Part shown: piece after piece, positions 24,513 to 33,958 of the stretch | How the letters are laid out: every line of letters starts with the position of its first letter | How positions within the stretch are numbered: position 1 is the first letter of the stretch | Assembly (NCBI GenBank): GCA_017468925.1 | Contig: JAFUHI010000007.1 | Location: forward strand, 62,001 to 126,000 | Length of the DNA: 64,000 bases | Direction of reading: 5' to 3' | From: Bacilli bacterium | GTDB taxonomy: Bacteria > Bacillota_I > Bacilli_A > RFN20 > CAG-826 | The notes under the pieces: model-generated | Database searches by the model: none | What the model was told of the DNA's origin: nothing | The model's input: only the letters and a program-made list of their open reading frames with translations | Position numbers and translations under genes: made by a program

Positions 24513-25367
24513 ATGTCTATGGGAATTGCGGGTCAAATAATCGATTTTACAAACGGGGCTAACATTGCCCAACTTATTGTGGTTGTGCTTATTTTAATTG
24601 CCTTTGATGTGTGTTTCTTTTTATCTTTCAGGCGCGTTTTCCCTATGATAGTCGTTTCGCTGCTTGAGGTTTTGATGGTTATTTCTTGGATTTTCACCTT
24701 GCCTCTATTCCTTCTAATTTTGTTTGCTTTGTCGCTAATCTTGGCATTCGTTTATATGTTGCTCAATCTTGGCCAATTGAGAGAATTTGGCCTAAAATTA
24801 GCGCATTTCTTTGTCAAACTTAACCCAATCAAGAAAAAAACGGAAGCGCCAAAGCCTATTATCATTGACCGCAGCCATCTCTTTGATGAGATTGGGAAAG
24901 CCGTTAGAACAATGTCCAAATCAAAGACTGGCGCGCTTATAACCTTCATCAAGAACGATGATATTTTAGATGAAAGCAAATGGGATTCTTCAGAACCGAT
25001 TATAACCCAGAAAGGTGTTGATATTAATTGCCCTGTCAGCGCTGAGCTGATTGAGACTATATTTTATGAAGGAACAAGGCTTCATGATGGTGCGGTTGTT
25101 ATAAGAAATGACAAAATCGTTAGAGCCAGCGTTTTCTTCAAGTCAACCGCGAAAGCTCTGACTGGCAAATATGGTTCTCGTCACCAGGCCGCTATAGGCA
25201 TTTCGGAAAATTCGGATTCAGTGACCATTATCGTATCTGAAGAAACCGGTCGTATTGGCATCGCTTATCGAGGAGAGATAACTCCAGTTATGCCTGATAA
25301 CTTCATAGATGTTTTGGAAGAAGACCTCACATCTGTGGAGGAAAACGAAGAAAAAAGATTCGAATAA
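24513..25367 (+). CDS. cdaA: diadenylate cyclase CdaA
   Basis: 284 residues. Three hydrophobic helices lie in the first ~85 residues, followed by a DisA_N catalytic domain with RLHDGAVVI (DGA motif) and GSRHQAAIGISE (RHR-type motif, here RHQ). It makes c-di-AMP from ATP at the membrane and controls potassium and osmolyte homeostasis. The N-terminus is slightly shifted from Bacillus CdaA (two candidate ATGs at 24513 and 24519). The usual neighbours cdaR and glmM are absent. A strong terminator follows. Confidence 0.92.
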   Translation: MSMGIAGQIIDFTNGANIAQLIVVVLILIAFDVCFFLSFRRVFPMIVVSLLEVLMVISWIFTLPLFLLILFALSLILAFVYMLLNLGQLREFGLKLAHFFVKLNPIKKKTEAPKPIIIDRSHLFDEIGKAVRTMSKSKTGALITFIKNDDILDESKWDSSEPIITQKGVDINCPVSAELIETIFYEGTRLHDGAVVIRNDKIVRASVFFKSTAKALTGKYGSRHQAAIGISENSDSVTIIVSEETGRIGIAYRGEITPVMPDNFIDVLEEDLTSVEENEEKRFE

Positions 25368-25371
25368 GAAG

Positions 25372-25405
25372 ATGGTTGGCAAACATTGATGCCAATCATT
25401 TTTTA
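25372..25405 (+). terminator. terminator of cdaA
   Basis: 10-bp stem ATGGTTGGCA/TGCCAATCAT followed by TTTTTTATTT. Confidence 0.8.
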
Positions 25406-25465
25406 TTTCGCCTGCATATTAATTTATTAATTAAGCTATAATTATATTTATTACGGAGGATATTT

Positions 25466-26185
25466 ATGCCAACACCACATATTAATGCTCAATTAGGCGA
25501 TTTCGCCAAAGTAGTTTTGATGCCGGGTGACCCCAAGAGAGCGAAATGGGTCGCCGATACTTTTTTGCATGACGTAAAAGAAGTCACTAACGTAAGGGGA
25601 ATGCTTGGATTCACTGGCTTGACTGCGAACAATAAGCGCATTTCTGTCATGGCCAGTGGAATGGGTTTGCCTTCGATTGGCATTTATTCACACGAATTAT
25701 TCAATTACTACGGGGTTGATATCATCATTAGAATCGGAACCTGTGGTTCATATCAAAAGGAATGTGATTTAGGCGATATAATCCTTGCTCAAGCCGCTTG
25801 CACCGACTCGAATTGGCCAGCTCAATTCGAACTTGCTGGAGGTACATTAAGCGCAGTCAGCGATTTCGAATTATTAGTCGAATCAAAAAAGGCTGCCGAT
25901 GCTAGAGGTTTTAAATCCCACGTAGGAGCCGTGGTTAGCAGCGATGTTTTCTATGATCCAAATCCGCATTCTTGGGAAAAATGGGCGTCTCTAGGGGTGT
26001 TAGCCGTAGAGATGGAAGCCTATGGTCTTTTTATAAGCGCCCAAAGATCAGGCAAAAAAGCCATGGCAATTTGCACTGTATCCGATTCTTTTATCAACAA
26101 AAGAGAATTATCCGCAGAGGAAAGGCAAACTGGTTTGGTCAATATGGTCCAAACCGCCATCGACGTTGCGGAAAAGCATGTCTAA
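25466..26185 (+). CDS. deoD: purine-nucleoside phosphorylase DeoD
   Basis: 239 residues, the expected length. Start MPTPHINAQLGDFAKVVLMP, phosphate-binding GDPKRAKW, ribose/base region VEMEAYGLF and catalytic VSDSF segment match hexameric PNP. It splits purine (deoxy)nucleosides with phosphate in salvage. GGAGG precedes ATG, and a TATAAT box lies about 30 nt upstream. Overlaps the next gene by 8 nt. Confidence 0.94.
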   Translation: MPTPHINAQLGDFAKVVLMPGDPKRAKWVADTFLHDVKEVTNVRGMLGFTGLTANNKRISVMASGMGLPSIGIYSHELFNYYGVDIIIRIGTCGSYQKECDLGDIILAQAACTDSNWPAQFELAGGTLSAVSDFELLVESKKAADARGFKSHVGAVVSSDVFYDPNPHSWEKWASLGVLAVEMEAYGLFISAQRSGKKAMAICTVSDSFINKRELSAEERQTGLVNMVQTAIDVAEKHV

Positions 26186-26816
26186 TATCGCTTATGAAGT
26201 AAAAGTTGCGATTTGGGTTGTCGTTGCCCTAATCATTTCTATTTCTTTGATATTTTTGTTTTTTGGCAAATACATTAAAAATACTTTCGCAAAAAAGAAC
26301 CCTATCAGATTTTTTTATCATCGTGTATTAAGTGTTGTTAGAGATTATGATTTGTATTTGGTAAATAATTTCGAAATCTCCGACAAAAATGGGGTGAAAT
26401 GCCATTTTGACCACATTATAGCCGGAGACAAATTCATCTACTTGATAATCGATAAATATTACGAAGGGACTGTCGGTGCGGTCCCTAAATCTCCCACTTG
26501 GGCATATTATAGAAAAGATGGGGCAAAGGAATTAATCCCAAATCCTTTGAATGAATGCAAACTTGCGATGAGCAAATTATCCGTTGTAACTGGGATGAAT
26601 ACTTCCTTTATGATTGGCATTGTCCTAATTAATAACGATTGTGTCATCACCCCAATCAAGAATGTTACGGGCGAGCCTTTGCTCCTCCCTTCTTCATCTT
26701 TAAAAGAATTAGTGGGGAAATATGAGAAAAGCAACGTTGACCCATTCAATCCAACCCAACTAAAACAAATTGTCAAAGACCTTCATGATCTAAACGAAAA
26801 TAAAGCGTCTATATAA
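26178..26816 (+). CDS. membrane-anchored NERD-like (nuclease-related) protein
   Basis: 212 residues from ATG 26178. One membrane helix at about residues 8-32, then a soluble domain with HFDHIIAGDKFIYLIID and NPLNECKLAMSKL, the layout of NERD/restriction-fold proteins. The catalytic Glu-x-Lys of active NERD nucleases is not obvious, so activity is uncertain. Coupled to deoD by an 8-nt overlap. A hairpin follows that can terminate in both directions. Confidence 0.5.
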   Translation: MSNIAYEVKVAIWVVVALIISISLIFLFFGKYIKNTFAKKNPIRFFYHRVLSVVRDYDLYLVNNFEISDKNGVKCHFDHIIAGDKFIYLIIDKYYEGTVGAVPKSPTWAYYRKDGAKELIPNPLNECKLAMSKLSVVTGMNTSFMIGIVLINNDCVITPIKNVTGEPLLLPSSSLKELVGKYEKSNVDPFNPTQLKQIVKDLHDLNENKASI

Positions 26817-26822
26817 ACAAAA

Positions 26823-26841
26823 AGTGATAGTCGCCTATCAC
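26823..26841 (-). terminator. bidirectional hairpin, terminator of minus-strand tRNA-Gly
   Basis: GTGATAG/CTATCAC stem with a 4-nt loop. On the minus strand TTTTTG follows directly; on the plus strand the T-run is weak. Confidence 0.7.
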
Positions 26842-26853
26842 ATTCATTTAAGA

Positions 26854-26927
26854 TGGAGCAGGATACGAGAATCGAACTCGCGTGTCGACCTTGGCAAGGT
26901 CGCGTTCTACCATTGAACTAATCCTGC
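26854..26927 (-). tRNA. tRNA-Gly(GCC)
   Basis: Minus strand: acceptor GCAGGAT/ATCCTGC, anticodon loop TTGCCAA, GTTCGATTC T-arm, encoded CCA; 74 nt. Confidence 0.94.
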
Positions 26928-27037
26928 ATCGCCTTTAGAGGCTTGATTATTATAGGTAAAAGAAAGTTACTTATCAAGTGGAAGATTTAATCTTAAGAGA
27001 TTATAATTGCTATCGAAGAAAAAGGACCTGAGTATTT

Positions 27038-28705
27038 ATGGCAGATTACAATGATTTAGCGGAACTACTGTTCCCAGACGTAAAAGAGACGATAGATGAC
27101 TTGGAGAAGAAATATCCTCCAAGGAATCTTGTAGAAGGGGCTCAAGTGACTAGATTCGCCCCATCACCAACCGGATTCTTGCATACCGGAAGTCTTTTCA
27201 CCGCGCTTATCGGGCACACTATTGCTAAGCAAAGCGGAGGTGTTTTCTATTTCCGTTTGGAAGACACCGACACCAAAAGAACGATAGAAGGAAGTGGCAA
27301 AGACCTAGTTGATCAGCTCGCGGTTTTTGGTGTCTCTGCCGATGAAGGATGGTTCCCAGAAGGCGATAAAGGCAACTATGGCCCATATCGCCAAAGCGAG
27401 AGAAAACAAATATACCGCACGGTTATAAAAGAATTGATTAGAAGAGGAAGAGCCTATCCTGATTTCTGCACACCAGAAGATTTAGAGGCCATAAGAAAAG
27501 TCCAAGAGGCCAATAAAGCGTTGCCTGGATATTACGGCAAATACGCTAGAGACAGAAATCTAACCGTCGATGAGCAGATTGAAAGAATAAACGCTGGAAC
27601 CCCTTGGGTTATTAGATACAAGAGCAATGGAGATCACGACAAAAAGACCAAATTCGTGGACGCCATAAGAGGGGAGATTGAGTTGCAAGACAATGATATC
27701 GATATGGTCATTCTCAAAAGCGACGGCCTCCCGACATATCATTTCGCCCATGTATGCGATGACCATTTCATGCATACCACTTTAATAACCAGAGGTGAGG
27801 AATGGATTCCTTCAACCCCGGCCCATCTTGATATGTTTAGGGCATTAGGATGGAAAGCGCCGAAATACGCTCACCTCCCTGTCATTATGAAACTTGACCA
27901 TGGAAACAAGAGAAAGCTTTCAAAGAGAAAAGACGCCGAGGCTGCCGTCTCATATTTCCTTGAAGCGGGATATCCTCCAGAGGGTCTATTAACTTATTTG
28001 ATGAGCATCGCCAATTCCAATTTTGAGGAATGGATGATTGCCACAAAAGATTACGATTACCATCATTTCAAATTCTCGATGAAGAAGATGTCTCTTGATG
28101 GGGCGTTATTCGATATGGATAAACTCAATTACTTCTCCAAAGAGCTTCTTGCCAAGGAGAATGTCGAGTCTCTTGAGCCAAAGGTTAAAGAATGGGCTTC
28201 CGTTCATTCTCTAGTCTTATTTGAGAAAATCAATCGCGATGAATCTTATTTCAAAAAGATACTCAATATTGAAAGAGAACGCAAAAATCCCCGCAAAGAC
28301 TATGCCAAATACAGCGATATAGAGCCTTTGACCAGATTCTTCTATGCAGATGAATATGCAAAATTGGTGGAACAAGGTCTGCCATTCAATGAGAGATATG
28401 AGAAGGCTTTCCTTGCCTCCTTATTAAAAGACTTCGCCTCCTCGCTTCCTTTCGGTGTTGATGAGCCGACATGGTTTGCCTCAGTAAAGGATGTTGCCAC
28501 TAAACATGGCTACGCTATATCAAATAAAGATTACAAAGAGAATCCTGATGCTTTTGTAGGTAATATATCCGATGCCGCAGAGGTTTTGCGTGTCGCCTTG
28601 ACTTGCTCAACCCAATCACCAAATCTCCATGAAGTGATTGAGATATTAGGGAAAGAAGAAGTGGAGAAACGTTTGCTTTCTTTGGCCTCTTCATTTGAAA
28701 AATAA
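27038..28705 (+). CDS. gltX: glutamate-tRNA ligase
   Basis: 555 residues. The class I signature is RFAPSPTGFLHTGSLFTALI near residue 39 (HIGH equivalent HTGS) and KLSKRKD near 289 (KMSKS equivalent). It charges tRNA-Glu and, if the GatCAB route is used, tRNA-Gln. A 60-residue N-terminal lead (DLAELLFPDVKETIDDLEKKYPP) is longer than in E. coli GltX. A tRNA-Glu gene follows within 50 nt. Confidence 0.95.
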   Translation: MADYNDLAELLFPDVKETIDDLEKKYPPRNLVEGAQVTRFAPSPTGFLHTGSLFTALIGHTIAKQSGGVFYFRLEDTDTKRTIEGSGKDLVDQLAVFGVSADEGWFPEGDKGNYGPYRQSERKQIYRTVIKELIRRGRAYPDFCTPEDLEAIRKVQEANKALPGYYGKYARDRNLTVDEQIERINAGTPWVIRYKSNGDHDKKTKFVDAIRGEIELQDNDIDMVILKSDGLPTYHFAHVCDDHFMHTTLITRGEEWIPSTPAHLDMFRALGWKAPKYAHLPVIMKLDHGNKRKLSKRKDAEAAVSYFLEAGYPPEGLLTYLMSIANSNFEEWMIATKDYDYHHFKFSMKKMSLDGALFDMDKLNYFSKELLAKENVESLEPKVKEWASVHSLVLFEKINRDESYFKKILNIERERKNPRKDYAKYSDIEPLTRFFYADEYAKLVEQGLPFNERYEKAFLASLLKDFASSLPFGVDEPTWFASVKDVATKHGYAISNKDYKENPDAFVGNISDAAEVLRVALTCSTQSPNLHEVIEILGKEEVEKRLLSLASSFEK

Positions 28706-28753
28706 ATTATTTTTGTTGCACCTATTCGACTTTAATGGTTAAATCTTTGTTGC

Positions 28754-28828
28754 GGCCCTGTGGTCAAGCGGCTAAGACGCAACCCTCTCAAGGTTGAATC
28801 CCGGGTTCGATTCCCGGCTGGGTCACCA
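28754..28828 (+). tRNA. tRNA-Glu(CUC)
   Basis: Anticodon loop CTCTCAA between CAACC and GGTTG, GTTCGATTC T-arm, encoded CCA. Acceptor GGCCCTG/CTGGGTC has a T-T mismatch at pair 6-67. Confidence 0.88.
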
Positions 28829-28840
28829 AAACGAACTAAG

Positions 28841-28866
28841 ACCAACATTAAATTGTTGGTTTTTTA
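28841..28866 (+). terminator. terminator after tRNA-Glu(CUC)
   Basis: ACCAACA/TGTTGGT stem, then TTTTTT. Confidence 0.8.
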
Positions 28867-28878
28867 TATAATATAAAT

Positions 28879-29172
28879 ATGGGTTTCATCGACAAAACAG
28901 AAATAGTTGAAGCGTACACCGATGCATCGTTATTGTCACTAGAAAAAGCACTCCGCGAATTTGGATATGATGTGTCTAGAAGTAGAATCAGTGTCACTGC
29001 TACACTAAAAACATTCAGCGGCTATAACAGCACCATCCTAATACTAGATCAAAATGGCATTAGATATTGCAAAGACACGGAGTCAAGCAAAGGCTTGCTT
29101 TTGAACCCCAAAACCGAAAGACTTTTGGAAATAGTTCACCGCGCTGAATCTATAGAAAAACATTCATACTAG
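28879..29172 (+). CDS. small hypothetical protein
   Basis: 97 residues, soluble, starting MGFIDKTEIVEAYTDASL. No motif recognised. Ribosome site is weak. It sits between two terminators, so it forms its own unit. The Ser/Thr-rich middle (RISVTATLKTFSGYNSTI) looks beta-strand rich. Confidence 0.45.
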   Translation: MGFIDKTEIVEAYTDASLLSLEKALREFGYDVSRSRISVTATLKTFSGYNSTILILDQNGIRYCKDTESSKGLLLNPKTERLLEIVHRAESIEKHSY

Positions 29173-29277
29173 CAAACGTTTACTATAAAATCCCTGCAAA
29201 TGTGATGTTTTTTCTCTTTCGCTTGTGATTGGCTGTCTTTTTTTGTAGCATTAATAAGAAGAAAAAGGAGTTTAATC

Positions 29278-29541
29278 ATGGATAAATGCTTTAAATTAGA
29301 AGTCTCGTATCCGGATAGCCATATCGAGGAGATTGAGGAAAACTTTGGAACTTTGGAAGATGCGGTGGCCTTTGGCAAAACAATTTTAGGTCAGATTGCT
29401 TACACCGAAAGATATCACAAAAGAAGCGGTGGCGGTGATTTGTTTGGAGAAGCGCCAAAACCTCAAAAACCATTCATAGTTGTTTGTGAGATTGTAGAAG
29501 GAAAAAGAAAAATTGCCTTCGACAGCAGATACAGCAAATAA
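29278..29541 (+). CDS. small hypothetical protein
   Basis: 87 residues, acidic N-terminal half, then KRSGGGDLFGEAPKPQKP. A good ribosome site (AAAAAGGAG) and a downstream terminator support it as a real gene. Function unknown. Confidence 0.6.
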   Translation: MDKCFKLEVSYPDSHIEEIEENFGTLEDAVAFGKTILGQIAYTERYHKRSGGGDLFGEAPKPQKPFIVVCEIVEGKRKIAFDSRYSK

Positions 29542-29562
29542 GCTAAATTCTATTTTAATGAT

Positions 29563-29584
29563 AAGCGGCTTTGGCCGCTTTTTA
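29563..29584 (+). terminator. terminator of the 87-residue protein gene
   Basis: AAGCGGC/GCCGCTT stem followed by TTTATG. Confidence 0.7.
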
Positions 29585-29591
29585 TGTTTAA

Positions 29592-29669
29592 AAACAATAT
29601 GGTGATGATAACCGATGAAAAATTATCTATAATTATTTCAATCCAGCAAGGAGGCGAATCATGAAGAAA
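29592..29669 (+). repeat. duplicated promoter/leader, copy A
   Basis: Bases 29600-29669 are identical to 57564-57633. The segment includes TATAAT (29628-29633), the ribosome site AAGGAGG and the first three codons ATGAAGAAA. Confidence 0.9.
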
Positions 29670-31784
29670 GCACATATATTCGCGCTATTGGGCGGGGCGC
29701 TCATCCTCTCCGCCTGCGCCGGCGATGGGGAGGCGCAGCCATCGGAGACTTCCGATGTCTCTTCCTCGTCATCCCTCTCCGTCAGCCTCTCCGAGGGCGA
29801 GGTCTACGTCGCCTTCTACAACGGCGACAGGCTCGTGACGACGTTGACCGGCCAGCCGGGCGATGCCATGAGGAAGCCGGCCAACCAGAGAAGGACCGGC
29901 CACTCGTTCCTGGGCTGGGCGCAGGACCCGGACGCGAAGAAGGCGGAGAAGCTCCCCGAGAAATTCCCTGAGGAGAGCAGGGTCTATTACGCCATATTCG
30001 CCGTAGAGGAATATCGCCTAACATTCACTGAGCATGCTGATTTGAATGGAATGTATGTTTATGGTGATGAATTGCCAGCGCTTGATTCAACTGTGTTTTC
30101 CAAATTTAACGGATGGTATGTTGAAGGAGATTCGCCAGAAGATTGTTTCATGTATGTACCAGATCTGGGTGAAGATGGAGATGAGGTTACTTTATTCGTT
30201 TCTCAAACCACAAAAGATTTAATGATTAGATACAATGTCCCCGGTGGATATGATTCGGTGGAACCAGACACCACTGATACACTCGATTTCACACTTAAGA
30301 AAATCACAACAAACGAAACCGGCAAATATTTCGCATGCTGGAGCCTTGCTAGAGGCGAAAACAATTATGGCGAATATGATGAAGATTTGCTCATTGAGGA
30401 TAAACTTACCGATTCCTCCGAATACGCTTCATACATCAAAGAAGAAGATAGTATTTTAGTAATCGATTTGTATCCAGTCATCGCCAATGAAACATACAAG
30501 ATAACTTTGTTAGATAGAGATGGAGCCTCGCTAGGAGATTTCTCCAATCAAAGAGAAATTCAATTCGGCTCATTATTGCCCGATTTCGATGCATATCTCG
30601 ATGCAAATCCAACAACTGACTATGTTGGTTTGTCGGGATGGTCGACAAATAGATTTGGTAGCCAAAGCGCTTCCGATACCTATACTGCGGTTCCTGATTT
30701 TGGTGATAATGGAGATGAAATAACGTTGTACGCCAATCTAAAGACAGTCAGCTTTAAGATCCATTTCGCATCCGGAGAGGGAACATATGAGAATGGGGAA
30801 ACCGAATACGATTCTACTGGTCTATATGAAGGTGATGCGATTCCTAATTTCCTCCCATCCAATGGCAACAAATTCAATGGTGGTTTCTATGTTGTCCAAA
30901 GCAAGGAGAGGTATCAACTATACACCCGCATCCCAAAACTAAATGATGCCACATTATTCGATATACCAGATGATGGTGTTTATACCTTCGAGCCAGCGAC
31001 ATCAACGATTTATTTCAAAACAAAGTATGCTACTGGCATAAGTTTGGAAACCTGCCAAGAATATTTCAACTTCCCTTATTCGATCACTGATAGAAATAAC
31101 TTAAAGAGATCTGCATCCTTTGCCGGTGGATTGACAGCGGGATCTCGTGGCACGGAAGGAATGGTTTTCAGCAAGGATTTGCGTAACAACCCAACAAAAA
31201 TAAGAGACATGTTAGAGATAGATGGTTACACCTTGAGTGGAATAGAAATCTATAGAAGCTTAGATGGCGAGACCAACTGGACTTTCTTCAAGAAATTAGA
31301 ACCAAGCAATTCATGCATGATAACCGGCATTAAATATGACAACATGTTTGATGGAAATAACAATAGCTGGGTCTGGATAAAAATGATTTGGGAGGCGGAA
31401 AGCTATTCTCTGCCAATCTATAAAACAGAGACTGGTGCAGCGTCTGATTACACTTTAACTTGGACTCGTTCGACGTCGACGACTTCCACTGCTAGAATAA
31501 CAAATAGCTCAGGGGACGCCGTAGGCTGGGAAACCGTTGTCCAAAAAGTCACTGGCACCAAGGCCTCGGAAAATCATTATGGCTTGCTTGCGAAAATATC
31601 GAATCCTTATGCTTCTCCGGCCACAACCTCGACCAAATATCTGGGTTATTGGTATCGCTATGTGTATGAATATCAAAAAAAGGACAATCTGGCTTATTTA
31701 AATCAAATAGATCAAAACCCAGTAGTTGAAGCTAGCACTACAACAATCATCGATAGACTATATATAGGCTACGCGGTCCTGTAA
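29661..31784 (+). CDS. InlB-type repeat lipoprotein, copy A
   Basis: 707 residues. Signal peptide MKKAHIFALLGGALILSAC ends in lipobox LSAC; a Ser-rich linker follows. Residues ~50-115 (VYVAFYNGDRLVTT to SRVYYAIF) form a Listeria-Bacteroides (InlB B-type, flg_new) repeat with GHSFLGWAQ. More divergent copies follow (FNGWYVEG, LSGWSTNRFG, YANLKTV). Such proteins are surface-anchored and adhesion- or host-related in other bacteria; that role is inferred. The codons for the first repeat are about 64% G+C against 40% just after, and are 232/235 identical to the paralogue at 57625. Confidence 0.85.
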   Translation: MKKAHIFALLGGALILSACAGDGEAQPSETSDVSSSSSLSVSLSEGEVYVAFYNGDRLVTTLTGQPGDAMRKPANQRRTGHSFLGWAQDPDAKKAEKLPEKFPEESRVYYAIFAVEEYRLTFTEHADLNGMYVYGDELPALDSTVFSKFNGWYVEGDSPEDCFMYVPDLGEDGDEVTLFVSQTTKDLMIRYNVPGGYDSVEPDTTDTLDFTLKKITTNETGKYFACWSLARGENNYGEYDEDLLIEDKLTDSSEYASYIKEEDSILVIDLYPVIANETYKITLLDRDGASLGDFSNQREIQFGSLLPDFDAYLDANPTTDYVGLSGWSTNRFGSQSASDTYTAVPDFGDNGDEITLYANLKTVSFKIHFASGEGTYENGETEYDSTGLYEGDAIPNFLPSNGNKFNGGFYVVQSKERYQLYTRIPKLNDATLFDIPDDGVYTFEPATSTIYFKTKYATGISLETCQEYFNFPYSITDRNNLKRSASFAGGLTAGSRGTEGMVFSKDLRNNPTKIRDMLEIDGYTLSGIEIYRSLDGETNWTFFKKLEPSNSCMITGIKYDNMFDGNNNSWVWIKMIWEAESYSLPIYKTETGAASDYTLTWTRSTSTTSTARITNSSGDAVGWETVVQKVTGTKASENHYGLLAKISNPYASPATTSTKYLGYWYRYVYEYQKKDNLAYLNQIDQNPVVEASTTTIIDRLYIGYAVL
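29758..29992 (+). repeat. GC-rich 235-bp duplicated block, copy A
   Basis: Matches 57725-57959 at 232 of 235 positions. By hand count 148 of 230 bases are G or C, while the next 60 bases have 24. It encodes the first InlB-type repeat. Confidence 0.9.
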
Positions 31785-31790
31785 TAATTT

Positions 31791-31834
31791 AAAAAGCCGT
31801 CCAATCATAAACTGAAATGAGAAGGGCGGCTTTT
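31791..31834 (+). terminator. bidirectional terminator between the InlB-type lipoprotein and patB
   Basis: AAAAGCCGTCC pairs with GGGCGGCTTTT across a 22-nt loop; T-runs on both strands. Confidence 0.7.
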
Positions 31835-31835
31835 G

Positions 31836-32999
31836 TTATTCTTTGTAATTGTCTACAGCCTTCTTTAATCTATTCAATCCGTCTAGAAGAACGCTTCTTT
31901 GGCAGGCGACGTTTAGTCGGAAGAAGCCCTTTCCTTCTTCGCCAAATGTGGAACCTTTGGAAACATACAATCCTGTTGTTTCGCGCATGAATGAGCAAAA
32001 ATCCTCGTCATTCTTGCTTATTTTGCTTATATCTATCCACATTAGATACGTCGCATCGATTTCCGAAACGGATAAGGAGGGGATATTTTCCTCGATATAT
32101 TTTTTGACGGTCTCGATGTTTGAATAAACGTATTCTCTCATCTCATCAAGCCATTCAATTCCATCTATAAAGCAGGCTTTTGGAATTAAATAGGAGAAGA
32201 CGTTCCCTTCCATTACTTCATCCGCATTCAATGCGAATTCTAATTTATTTCTTATCTCTTTGTTGTAGGCGTAGGCTGCTGAAGTTTGTATTCCAGCGAT
32301 GTTCCAGGCTTTTGTTGGTGCTAAAGCGATTATTGAGATTTCTTTATTTGTGTCATTGACGGAGGCAAAAGGGACATATTCTTTTCCTGGTCTAGTGATT
32401 GGGCCATGCACCTCATCAGAGATGACTAGGATGTTATGTTTCTTGCAAAGGTTACCGATTCTCTCCAATTCGTCCTTATTCCATATTCTTCCGCATGGAT
32501 TATGCGGATTGCAGAGAATTAGCATTTTGCATTTAGGCGAAGATATTTTGTTTTCGAAATCGACCCAATCGATTGAATAATGACCATTTTCGTATTTAAG
32601 TGGGGATTTGATGACTTTTCGCTTATTGTTTTCGATTGAATGGAAGAAGACGTGATATACAGGAGTAAACACGATTATCTCGTCTCCTTCATCGGTGAAG
32701 GCTCTGACGGATGTTGAGATAGTGGGGATTATCCCTAAAGAGAAAAGGAGATTATCTTTTTCTATCTCCCATCCATATCTTTCCTTAAAGAAGAAGTGGT
32801 ATGATTCATGCCAACTATCTGGCATAGTCGAATAACCGAATATCGGATGAGAGATTCTTTCGCTTAAAGTTTTAGTGATTGAGGGAGCGACTTCGAAATC
32901 CATATCCGCGACAAACATCGGGAGTTCGTTTTCTTTGACATCCCATTTATAGGAGTTTGTGTTTCTTCTATCGATTATCTTATCGAATCTCTTTTCCAT
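31836..32999 (-). CDS. PatB/MalY-type PLP-dependent C-S lyase/aminotransferase
   Basis: 387 residues. FDKIIDRRNTNSYKWD near the start, LPMFVADMDFEVAP, LCNPHNPCGRIW and the PLP-lysine region APTKAWNIAGIQT are typical of PatB/MalY fold-type I enzymes, which usually cleave cystathionine or cysteine. The start overlaps the upstream DUF3737 gene by 20 nt, so the two are cotranscribed. Substrate choice cannot be read from sequence. Confidence 0.9.
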   Translation of the reverse strand: MEKRFDKIIDRRNTNSYKWDVKENELPMFVADMDFEVAPSITKTLSERISHPIFGYSTMPDSWHESYHFFFKERYGWEIEKDNLLFSLGIIPTISTSVRAFTDEGDEIIVFTPVYHVFFHSIENNKRKVIKSPLKYENGHYSIDWVDFENKISSPKCKMLILCNPHNPCGRIWNKDELERIGNLCKKHNILVISDEVHGPITRPGKEYVPFASVNDTNKEISIIALAPTKAWNIAGIQTSAAYAYNKEIRNKLEFALNADEVMEGNVFSYLIPKACFIDGIEWLDEMREYVYSNIETVKKYIEENIPSLSVSEIDATYLMWIDISKISKNDEDFCSFMRETTGLYVSKGSTFGEEGKGFFRLNVACQRSVLLDGLNRLKKAVDNYKE

Positions 33000-33834
33000 T
33001 AACGATTATCCTTGTTTTGCTATGGTCGATATCGTCATCATCCAATATGATTTCCCCGACTTCTTTGACTTTGATAACCCCGGAGATGGGGTTCTTAATC
33101 GAATCGACATAGGAATTGATCTCGATATTGACGTTTTCACAATATTCAAATGCGAGATTTGTGTCCTTGCAAGTGCAATTGATCATCGTGAGATTCTTGA
33201 TGTAGCAGAAGCCTTGTAGTGATTCTACATGGCAATTAATAAGGGTGATGTCTTCGGAATTCCAGCCAAAGTATTCCCCGATGATGGTGGAGTCTTTTAT
33301 AACGATGTTTTTTCCATTCCAGAAAGCGTCTTTTGTGTTCAAATATGAATTGGTGATTTCTAGATTCTCGCAGCTATCAAAAGAATAATGCCCTTCTAGA
33401 TGGAGATTATCCACTTTGATGTTCTTGCATCTCATGCATAGGTAATCACCTGTGATTTTTATGTTTTTTATGGTGAGCCTGTCATTCCACCAAAGAGTCT
33501 CTTTCCCGTCAGGAAAGGAGACGTTGTCCAAAATGATGTCGTGGCATTCTCTAAAGCACTTAGGCGCCTCGCATACAATATTTGTGAAAGTTGAATTGTT
33601 CGTGTACCAGATGCCTGCTCTTCCATTCTGTGTGATGCGGCAGTTTTCTATTTTATAATTCTCCCCATACCACAAAGGATATTTCCAATCGAAGGTGCAT
33701 TGTTCCGCCTCGATATTGATACCTTCTTTTAAATGAGATTCGCCATCTTCGAAGAGGCAATTCTCATATCTTTTGTTTCTTGATTTGAATTCGGCTCGCT
33801 CGCCTGTAAAAGTTTTATCAGCTATATTTTCCAT
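32980..33834 (-). CDS. DUF3737 family right-handed beta-helix-like protein
   Basis: 284 residues of short repeating strands with regular Asn/Cys positions (KIENCRITQNG, DIILDNVSF, NLEITNSYL, DITLINCHV), the pattern of a beta-helix. FDWKYPLWYGENYKIENC and WWNDRLTIKNIKITGDYLC are DUF3737-like. Function unknown; I recall DUF3737 genes beside PatB-type genes in Firmicutes, and here the two overlap by 20 nt. Confidence 0.8.
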   Translation of the reverse strand: MENIADKTFTGERAEFKSRNKRYENCLFEDGESHLKEGINIEAEQCTFDWKYPLWYGENYKIENCRITQNGRAGIWYTNNSTFTNIVCEAPKCFRECHDIILDNVSFPDGKETLWWNDRLTIKNIKITGDYLCMRCKNIKVDNLHLEGHYSFDSCENLEITNSYLNTKDAFWNGKNIVIKDSTIIGEYFGWNSEDITLINCHVESLQGFCYIKNLTMINCTCKDTNLAFEYCENVNIEINSYVDSIKNPISGVIKVKEVGEIILDDDDIDHSKTRIIVNGKEIR

Positions 33835-33958
33835 GCCAAATCATTTTACAATATGTGTCAAGGTCGACAAAGCAAAATGCTTTGATAAACAAAAACGTAA
33901 AATTATTAAATATTGTTTGATTATTTTTTCTTCACGCATATATTTATTTATTGATGAA

